Below are positions 6,099 to 10,954 of a stretch of DNA of 10,954 nt, piece by piece (position 1 is the stretch's first letter; each line of letters opens with the position of its first letter). The stretch is from Thermohalobaculum sp039185235 (GTDB taxonomy: Bacteria > Pseudomonadota > Alphaproteobacteria > Rhodobacterales > Rhodobacteraceae). Location: contig JBCDAS010000130.1 of assembly GCA_039185235.1 (NCBI GenBank), forward strand, positions 1 to 10,954. The letters run 5' to 3'. Under the pieces are notes generated by a model that was given only the letters and a program-made list of their open reading frames with translations, was not told the origin of the DNA and made no database searches. A program made the position numbers and the translations under genes.

Positions 6099-7199
6099 AT
6101 GCTGAACTCCTGGCGAACAGAGCTTTCAACGGTCTCTCCCAGCGGCCGTCCGATCGCCATGCCACCCGCCTTCTACCGCGCCCAAGACGTGCTCGAGGCC
6201 GAGATCGAACGCGTCTTCTTGCCAGGCTGGATCTGCCTCTGCCGCGCCGACGAGATCGCCGAGATCGGTGATTTCCTGGCACTCGAAATCCTTGACGAGC
6301 CCTTGATCGTCACGCGCAGCAAGACCGGACTCCGGGTTCTCAGCAATGTCTGCCGCCACCGTGGCAGCCGCTTGGCCGAGGGTCAGGGGAGGACCAAACG
6401 CTTCACCTGTCCCTATCACGCCTGGACTTACAATCTCGACGGGCGCCTGGTGCGCGCACCGCTCCTCGACGACCAGCCGGGATTTGAGAAATCCGATTGT
6501 GGCCTGCCAAGCTTTCCAGTTGCTGAATGGATGGGCTGGGTCTTTGTCAATCTCGATGCGGGCGCTGAGCCGCTCCTGGCGCAATTGGAAGAACTTAATC
6601 CTCTGGTGGCCAACTACCACGCCGAGGAGATGCGCACAGCCCATGCCGAAACCGAAGTCTGGCAGGTAAACTGGAAGGGCCTCGCCGAGAACTTCATGGA
6701 AGGCTATCACCTGAGCCAAGTGCATATGAAGACGCTGCACCCGATGACACCGACCCGGCTCTGCCGCAAAGGGCCCGATGGCCCGGCCTTCACAACCTAT
6801 AAAGCGCATTACGACCCGAACTATCAGGGCCGGACCGAGACCCATGCCGATATGACCGAGGAAGAGCGCGCGCTTTCGATGATGGTCTGGATTTATCCGG
6901 GCTTCGTTGCGGCGATCTCACCCAATTCAGCGGTCTATATGACACTGACGCCAGCGGGCCCCGAAGCGGTGCAAACCCGCTGGGGCGTCATTGCCCGCGA
7001 GGCCACATTCCAAGGCGATGAAGCCGAGGCACGGGCCGCTTTTGCCGCGGCCTTCAATGCCGAAGACAAGGCCCGGCTTCTGGATATGCAAAAAGGCCTG
7101 CGCAGCCGGTTTGCCACCGGCGGTCCTCTGGCACCCGCCGATTACGAGGGCACGATCTGGGACTTCTATGGTTATCTGAAAGCCCGTCTGCTGGGGTGA
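6099..7199 (+). CDS. Rieske non-heme iron oxygenase, alpha (catalytic) subunit
   Basis: This 366-residue protein is an aromatic-ring-hydroxylating dioxygenase family alpha subunit: a soluble oxygenase that takes electrons from a separate reductase and uses O2 at a mononuclear iron. The Rieske [2Fe-2S] motif is C85-x-H87 ... C104-x2-H107. The catalytic iron ligands are H204 and H209 (in EGYHLSQVH), with D355 in WDFYGYL as the likely third. The residue bridging the two centres is E201 rather than the aspartate of classical naphthalene-type enzymes, which points to the carnitine/choline/glycine-betaine monooxygenase-like branch rather than true ring dioxygenases. The ATG at 6099 has AGGA about eight bases upstream. 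No reductase, ferredoxin or small beta subunit gene is adjacent, so its partner must be elsewhere. Substrate is not predictable; a quaternary amine or related small molecule is a reasonable guess. Confidence 0.92.
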   Translation: MLNSWRTELSTVSPSGRPIAMPPAFYRAQDVLEAEIERVFLPGWICLCRADEIAEIGDFLALEILDEPLIVTRSKTGLRVLSNVCRHRGSRLAEGQGRTKRFTCPYHAWTYNLDGRLVRAPLLDDQPGFEKSDCGLPSFPVAEWMGWVFVNLDAGAEPLLAQLEELNPLVANYHAEEMRTAHAETEVWQVNWKGLAENFMEGYHLSQVHMKTLHPMTPTRLCRKGPDGPAFTTYKAHYDPNYQGRTETHADMTEEERALSMMVWIYPGFVAAISPNSAVYMTLTPAGPEAVQTRWGVIAREATFQGDEAEARAAFAAAFNAEDKARLLDMQKGLRSRFATGGPLAPADYEGTIWDFYGYLKARLLG

Positions 7200-7252
7200 C
7201 AGCAAACAAAGCTACCAAGCGGAGTCGGACCAAGGGCCCGACACGATTTTAC

Positions 7253-7281
7253 CCTCGATCCGTCGCTTCGCTGGATCGAGG
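7253..7281. repeat. Nine-base-pair hairpin in convergent spacer
   Basis: CCTCGATCC (7253-7261) pairs perfectly with GGATCGAGG (7273-7281) around an 11-base loop. It lies about 55 bases downstream of the Rieske oxygenase stop, so it may end that transcript, but no T run follows it on the plus strand. Confidence 0.4.
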
Positions 7282-7327
7282 AATTGGCGCCCAGACGAAG
7301 CGTTGACCTTAGGATCGATGCGCCCAC

Positions 7328-7349
7328 GCGTTTTGCCACTGCAAAACGC
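7328..7349. repeat. Nine-base-pair hairpin with CACT loop
   Basis: GCGTTTTGC (7328-7336) and GCAAAACGC (7341-7349) are a perfect inverted repeat with a four-base loop. Its T/A-rich stem differs from the GC-rich stems on either side. It may contribute to termination between the convergent genes or be part of a dispersed repeat; one copy is all that I see in this window. Confidence 0.4.
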
Positions 7350-7362
7350 CAAGTTTAGCCGC

Positions 7363-7384
7363 ATGCCCGGCCTTGGCCGGGCAT
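7363..7384 (-). terminator. Hairpin just downstream of ETF-QO, probable terminator
   Basis: ATGCCCGGCC (7363-7372) and GGCCGGGCAT (7375-7384) form a near-uninterrupted palindrome centred on TT, 13 bases after the ETF-QO stop. Position and stability fit a transcription terminator for the minus-strand gene. The downstream bases on that strand (GCGGCTAAACTTGG) contain no strong T run, so it may rely on Rho or act mainly to stabilise the mRNA 3' end. Confidence 0.5.
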
Positions 7385-7397
7385 TCCGCTTGGTTCG

Positions 7398-9056
7398 TTA
7401 CATATTGGGGTAGTTCGGACCGTCGCCGCCTTGCGGTGTCACCCAGGTGATGTTCTGGCTCGGATCTTTGATGTCACAGGTTTTGCAGTGGACGCAGTTC
7501 TGGAAATTGATCTGGAACTTTGGGTTCGAGCCATCGTCTTCGCGCACCACCTCATAGACCCCTGCCGGGCAGTAGCGTTGCGCCGGTTCTGCATAGATCG
7601 GCAGGTTCTTATCGATCGGGATATCCGCGTTGCGCAGAGTGAGGTGGGCCGGCTGGCTCTCCTCGTGATTGGTGAAGCTATAGGCCACATTGGTCAGCCG
7701 GTCGAAGCTGATCACCCCATCGGGCTTTGGATACTCAATCGGTGCGAAATCCTTCGCCTTCCCTGTGGCTTTTGCATCGGTCTTGATATGGCGCATGGTC
7801 CCCAGCGGGTTCCAACCGGTCAGGTTTGCCACCCACATATCGACCGCCCCCAGCGAGAGCGACGCCATCAGGCCCATCTGGCTCCAGAGCGGTTTGACAT
7901 TGCGCACGGGCTTCAGGTCCTTGGCGATATCGCCCGTGCGGACATCCGCCTCATAGGCCACAAGTTCATCACTGGCGCGGCCTTCTCCGATTGCCGCGAA
8001 CGCGGCCTCGGCCGCAGCAATGCCTGAGAGCATCGCGTTATGGTTGCCCTTAATCCGGGGCACATTGACCATGCCAGCCGCACAGCCCAGCAGCACACCG
8101 CCCGGGAAGGTCAGCTTTGGCATCGCCTGCCACCCGCCCTCGGTGATCGCCCGCGCGCCATAGGCGATCCGTTTGCCGCCTTTCAAAAGCTCCGCGACGA
8201 CAGGATGATGCTTGAAGCGCTGGAACTCCATATAGGGAAAGAGATGCGGGTTCTCGTAGTTCAGGTGGACCACGAAGCCCACATAGACCTGGTTGTTCTC
8301 GAGATGGTAGATAAAGCTTCCGCCGCCTGCATTGCCGCCCAAAGGCCAGCCCATGGTGTGCGTGACCGTCCCGGCCTTGTGCTTGGCGGGATCGATCTCC
8401 CAAAGCTCTTTCATCCCGATGCCGTATTTCTGCGGCTCCTTGCCATCGGCCAGATTGAACTTCTTGATCGCTTCTTTCGACAAAGACCCCCGCACACCTT
8501 CGGCCAGCATCACATATTTGCCATGGAGCTCCATGCCTGGCTCATAGCCATCGCCGGGGCTGCCATCGGGGTTCTTGCCGAACTCACCCGCGACCACACC
8601 TTTCACGCCGCCATCCTCGTGATAGACCAGCTCCGAGCAGGCCATGCCCGGGAAGATCTCGACACCCATCTCTTCGGCCTGCTCCGCCATCCAACGGCAG
8701 ACATTGCCCATCGAGACAATATAAGTGCCATGGTTCGACATCAGCGGCGGCATGGCCCAGACGGGCAGGCTGAGATCGCCATTCGGTCCGAGAATTTTAA
8801 ACTGGTCGGTCGTCACCGGCGTGTTCAGCGGCGCGCCTTTTTCCTTCCAATCCGGGATCAGCTTGTCGAGGCCCGCCGGGTCCAACACAGCACCTGAAAG
8901 GATGTGCGCGCCCACCTCCGAGCCTTTCTCCAGAACGACGACCGAGATGTCATCGCCGCCCAGTTGTTTCAACCGGATCGCAGCGCTCAGACCCGATGGT
9001 CCGGCGCCTACGATCACCACATCATATTCCATTGCTTCGCGGTCGAAGTCGCTCAT
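7398..9056 (-). CDS. etfQO: Electron transfer flavoprotein-ubiquinone oxidoreductase
   Basis: ETF-QO is a monotopic inner-membrane flavo-iron-sulfur protein that takes electrons from reduced ETF (loaded by acyl-CoA and other dehydrogenases) and reduces ubiquinone. The 552-residue length is normal for the bacterial enzyme. The N-terminal FAD dinucleotide motif is G17-A-G19-P-S-G22, followed by LEKGSEVGAHILSGAVLDP. The C-terminal 4Fe-4S cluster ligands are C496, C521, C524 and C527, with spacing identical to the known family pattern (C-x24-C-x2-C-x2-C), ending in ITWVTPQGGDGPNYPNM. The start ATG at 9056 has GGAG six bases upstream; a second in-frame ATG eight codons later is less likely. It lies 104 bases downstream of soeC on the same strand, with its own candidate promoter in the gap. 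It also links functionally to gcdH at the left edge. Confidence 0.97.
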   Translation of the reverse strand: MSDFDREAMEYDVVIVGAGPSGLSAAIRLKQLGGDDISVVVLEKGSEVGAHILSGAVLDPAGLDKLIPDWKEKGAPLNTPVTTDQFKILGPNGDLSLPVWAMPPLMSNHGTYIVSMGNVCRWMAEQAEEMGVEIFPGMACSELVYHEDGGVKGVVAGEFGKNPDGSPGDGYEPGMELHGKYVMLAEGVRGSLSKEAIKKFNLADGKEPQKYGIGMKELWEIDPAKHKAGTVTHTMGWPLGGNAGGGSFIYHLENNQVYVGFVVHLNYENPHLFPYMEFQRFKHHPVVAELLKGGKRIAYGARAITEGGWQAMPKLTFPGGVLLGCAAGMVNVPRIKGNHNAMLSGIAAAEAAFAAIGEGRASDELVAYEADVRTGDIAKDLKPVRNVKPLWSQMGLMASLSLGAVDMWVANLTGWNPLGTMRHIKTDAKATGKAKDFAPIEYPKPDGVISFDRLTNVAYSFTNHEESQPAHLTLRNADIPIDKNLPIYAEPAQRYCPAGVYEVVREDDGSNPKFQINFQNCVHCKTCDIKDPSQNITWVTPQGGDGPNYPNM

Positions 9057-9090
9057 CGCGCGCTCCCTTGGCTATCGCCCGAAAATCCGT

Positions 9091-9120
9091 TCTCTATCGA
9101 TACCCATCCCATCCCGTCAA
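9091..9120 (-). promoter_or_regulatory. Candidate sigma-70-type promoter for ETF-QO
   Basis: On the minus strand TTGACG (9115-9120, five of six consensus bases) is followed after 16 bases by GATAGA (9093-9098), or after 18 bases by TAGAGA. This would give ETF-QO expression independent of the upstream soe operon. The -35 is good and the -10 is poor. The spacer contains a short GGGAT tandem repeat. Confidence 0.4.
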
Positions 9121-9160
9121 TCGCGACCCAGCGTCACGTGGCCGGGGGGCCTCGCCAAGC

Positions 9161-10072
9161 TCACTCTTGGCCATAGTAGAGGGCCTGAACATGCTCTGCC
9201 TCGGCAAAGAAGAGCCAACGCAGCGCCATGACGCCGGAGATATGGCAAATCAGCGCCAAGACCAGCACCCAACTGGTTGTGATCAACGCGATGATAGCCA
9301 GGATCAGAGGCAGAACAAACCCCGCCAGCGCGCCAAACCGGCGGAGCTCATAGGCGCGCTTGCGTCCAACTTTGAAAGCCATCTCGTCGAGCAGATAGTT
9401 GCTGCCGGTATGCGGCCCTTCGAAGAGGCGAACCTGGCCTTGTCGCCCGAGCCCGGTGGCAGACGCGATGGTCGAGCCAGTCGCGGTCCGCCCCGCACCT
9501 GCCGCCTGGGTGGTCCACCAAATGCTGGCGCCGGCCGCAACCGCAATCGCCAGCGGCACATGCCAGAGTGTGGCGCTATCACCAAAGATCCCCTGGAGCA
9601 TCCGGCAAGTCACTATCCCACCGGTGATCGAGAGGATCAGGAACAAGGCCGGTGTTGGGGTGACAGACCAACTCGGCACTGTCTTGAGCTGCGCATAGAT
9701 CATGGCCGTTGCATAAACGGTCGAGAGCGCCAGAACCGCCGCCAGATATCCAAGACCCCACCAACGCTCGCCCGTCACAACCCATAACAGCGCGTAGACG
9801 GCAAAAAGCCCCAACGTGGCAAGCATCAAACAGGCCTCGCGGCTCAGCCAGGAGGAGCGCCACTGGCTAAAGGCCCGCCAGGCATTCTTTGGATTTGCCA
9901 GATGAAGAACCGAAAGCGACCCGCCCAGCCCGGTGACCCCTAGGGCCAGGAAGGAAGCGACCAGGGCAAAGACCTGCTCCTTCGGCCCATAGCCGAACCC
10001 AAGCGATATGATCAGCCCAAGGCCAAGACCGCTCAGAACCGTGAAGAAGACGAGAGACGGTGCGGGATGCAT
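9161..10072 (-). CDS. soeC: DmsC-family membrane anchor, probable sulfite dehydrogenase subunit SoeC
   Basis: This 303-residue protein has about eight hydrophobic helices (near 7-27, 34-53, 80-100, 105-126, 138-157, 168-187, 247-267 and 270-287), the plan of DmsC-type quinone-interacting anchors. The ending CHISGVMALRWLFFAEAEHV is typical of the family. It would hold the SoeAB catalytic part at the inner membrane and exchange electrons with quinone. The ATG at 10072 overlaps the soeB stop as TGATG, so translation is coupled. A hydrophilic loop at about 190-245 separates helices six and seven. The alternative is the anchor of a DMSO-reductase-like enzyme; SoeC is preferred because its partners lack signs of export and match Soe by eye. 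It is the last gene of the operon. Confidence 0.82.
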   Translation of the reverse strand: MHPAPSLVFFTVLSGLGLGLIISLGFGYGPKEQVFALVASFLALGVTGLGGSLSVLHLANPKNAWRAFSQWRSSWLSREACLMLATLGLFAVYALLWVVTGERWWGLGYLAAVLALSTVYATAMIYAQLKTVPSWSVTPTPALFLILSITGGIVTCRMLQGIFGDSATLWHVPLAIAVAAGASIWWTTQAAGAGRTATGSTIASATGLGRQGQVRLFEGPHTGSNYLLDEMAFKVGRKRAYELRRFGALAGFVLPLILAIIALITTSWVLVLALICHISGVMALRWLFFAEAEHVQALYYGQE

Positions 10073-10815
10073 CAGCCGATCCTCTCGAGCGTGCGGTCAA
10101 GCCAGCCAAGGAACCCGGTCACCTCGGGCTCCGCCAGTTCAGCCAGATTGACAGGGCCCGCCTCATGAGCATCCCGCGCCCGCGGCGGCAGGTAGCGGTT
10201 CACGGGCTTAGTGCCCTGTTCGATCATCGGGGCAAATCCGCCACGCTCAGCGACCATCTCGGAAACCGCGCTCTCCGGATCCCCCAGATCGCCGAAATGC
10301 CGGGCGCCAGCGGGGCAGGAGCGGACACAGGCCGGGACACGGTCCTCCTCGGGCAGGTTCTCATTATAGATCCGATCGACGCAGAGGGTGCATTTCTTCA
10401 TAACCCCCGCCTGGGCATCCATCTCCCGCGCGCCATAGGGACAGGCCCAGGCGCAGAGACCGCAGCCCATGCAGGCGTCTTCATTGACCAACACGATGCC
10501 ATCCGCCTCGCGCTTATAAGAAGCCCCCGTGGGACAGACCGTCACACAGGGCGCATCCTCGCAATGGAGGCAGGATTTCGGGAAATGGATGATCTGGGCC
10601 GGGCCCTGATCGGGCGTCACCTCATAGGAATGGATCCGGTTGAGCCAGGTCCCCGTCGCCTCCGCCCCATAGGCGTCCTGGTCCGAGAGCGCAGCGCCAT
10701 ACCCGCCCGTGTTCCATTCCTTGCAGTTCACGGCACAGGCATGACACCCAACACAAATATCGAGATCGATCACCAGGCCGAGCTTTTTCTCGGTGCTATC
10801 CGGGAGCGTGGTCAC
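10072..10815 (-). CDS. soeB: Iron-sulfur subunit with four [4Fe-4S] motifs, probable SoeB
   Basis: This 247-residue DmsB/NrfC-type electron-transfer subunit carries electrons from the molybdenum subunit to the membrane anchor. Four cysteine sets are complete: C21/24/27/31, C82/85/90/94, C115/118/121/125 and C142/145/163/167, so four [4Fe-4S] clusters are expected. The N-terminus (MTTLPDSTEKKLGLVIDLD) has no signal peptide, consistent with a cytoplasm-facing complex like SoeABC, in which sulfite is oxidised to sulfate. The start is a GTG at 10815 that overlaps the upstream stop as GTGA, with AGGGG just upstream. Its C-terminal extension (about 185-247) follows the last cluster motif, as in this family. 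DMSO reductase or polysulfide reductase subunit B is the alternative. Cluster content is certain; the Soe assignment is recognition by eye. Confidence 0.88.
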   Translation of the reverse strand: MTTLPDSTEKKLGLVIDLDICVGCHACAVNCKEWNTGGYGAALSDQDAYGAEATGTWLNRIHSYEVTPDQGPAQIIHFPKSCLHCEDAPCVTVCPTGASYKREADGIVLVNEDACMGCGLCAWACPYGAREMDAQAGVMKKCTLCVDRIYNENLPEEDRVPACVRSCPAGARHFGDLGDPESAVSEMVAERGGFAPMIEQGTKPVNRYLPPRARDAHEAGPVNLAELAEPEVTGFLGWLDRTLERIG

Positions 10816-10954
10816 AATGCGTTCCCCTTGGCTTTGTCTTCATCCGGGCTTGCGCGACCGATCCGCCGCGCGCCGGCTAGACGTCCCGAGTTACCAAGGT
10901 ATTCATACCCATACTGGAACTGAGTGTTTGTCTGTCGTACTACACAGTCATCGA
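10812..10954 (-). CDS. soeA: Molybdopterin oxidoreductase large subunit, C-terminal end (cut by right edge), probable SoeA
   Basis: An open frame in phase with a TGA at 10814-10812 covers the last 46 codons of the gene upstream of soeB. It reads QFQYGYEYLGNSGRL (about 17-31 residues before the middle of the visible part), a segment I associate with the C-terminal cofactor-binding region of SoeA-like molybdopterin oxidoreductases, then a basic and acidic tail ending KAKGNAL. The stop overlaps the GTG start of soeB by four bases, the arrangement expected of soeABC. The catalytic domain, molybdenum ligand and N-terminal Fe-S site are outside the window, so substrate cannot be judged from this piece. 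Confidence 0.75.
   Translation of the reverse strand, partial: DDCVVRQTNTQFQYGYEYLGNSGRLAGARRIGRASPDEDKAKGNAL

Noticed and set aside
8040..8897. Plus-strand open frame opposite ETF-QO
   Set aside because: ETF-QO is certain on the minus strand; the antisense frame shows no domain or ribosome site.
9125..9160. GGCC-based hairpin as a terminator between soeC and ETF-QO
   Set aside because: The stem is about four bases with no T run, too weak to call.
10060..10923. Plus-strand open frame opposite soeB and soeA
   Set aside because: Antisense of a four-cluster Fe-S protein with all cysteines in place; composition is a shadow of the real frame.
10072..10954. DMSO reductase DmsABC as the primary assignment
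   Set aside because: The Fe-S and anchor subunits alone fit both, but the sequence style and Rhodobacterales setting favour SoeABC; kept as the alternative because the catalytic subunit is not visible.
1..10954. CRISPR arrays, tRNA or rRNA genes, transposases, phage genes or toxin-antitoxin and defence systems
   Set aside because: No regularly spaced repeats, cloverleaf or rRNA-like sequence, and no protein with such domains was seen on either strand.

Overview
The window looks like chromosomal DNA of an alphaproteobacterium, most likely a member of the Rhodobacterales (Roseobacter or Rhodobacter relatives). Three things point there: high GC in most of the window (63-65% in the lines I counted by hand), protein sequences that read like that group (GcdH, UbiA, DUF3422, ETF-QO), and a SoeABC-type molybdoenzyme operon. 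The assignment rests on recognised sequence style, not on a database search.

Layout from left to right. (1) The 5' part of a glutaryl-CoA dehydrogenase gene runs off the left edge on the minus strand (1-461). (2) A lower-GC stretch of about 1.1 kb (roughly 700-1840; counted lines 45-53% GC) holds one minus-strand zeta-class/maleylacetoacetate-isomerase-like GST gene (886-1521), with gene-poor flanks on both sides. (3) A small four-helix membrane protein (plus, 1879-2316) converges on and overlaps an unknown two-helix membrane protein (minus, 2279-2854). The latter is translationally coupled to rsmE (minus, 2851-3585). (4) ubiA (plus, 3596-4546) diverges from rsmE with only about 10 bases between the start codons. 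(5) A DUF3422 protein (minus, 4629-5942) converges on ubiA across a strong hairpin and diverges from a Rieske non-heme iron oxygenase (plus, 6099-7199). (6) After a 198-base convergent spacer carrying three perfect hairpins comes ETF-quinone oxidoreductase (minus, 7398-9056). (7) Upstream of it lies a tightly overlapping operon for a membrane-bound molybdenum oxidoreductase, best read as sulfite dehydrogenase SoeABC: soeC (9161-10072), soeB (10072-10815) and the last 46 codons of soeA (10812-right edge).

How the genes fit together: several feed or make the ubiquinone pool. GcdH passes electrons to ETF and then to ETF-QO. SoeABC is expected to deliver sulfite electrons to quinone. UbiA makes the quinone precursor. 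This shared theme is an inference and may be coincidental, because strand changes split the genes into at least six transcription units. I found no CRISPR array, tRNA, rRNA, insertion sequence or phage gene. Most of the window is ordinary core metabolism. The parts most worth a second look are the low-GC GST segment, the Rieske oxygenase with a bridging glutamate, the leaderless-looking ubiA start, and the two unknown membrane proteins that overlap tail to tail.
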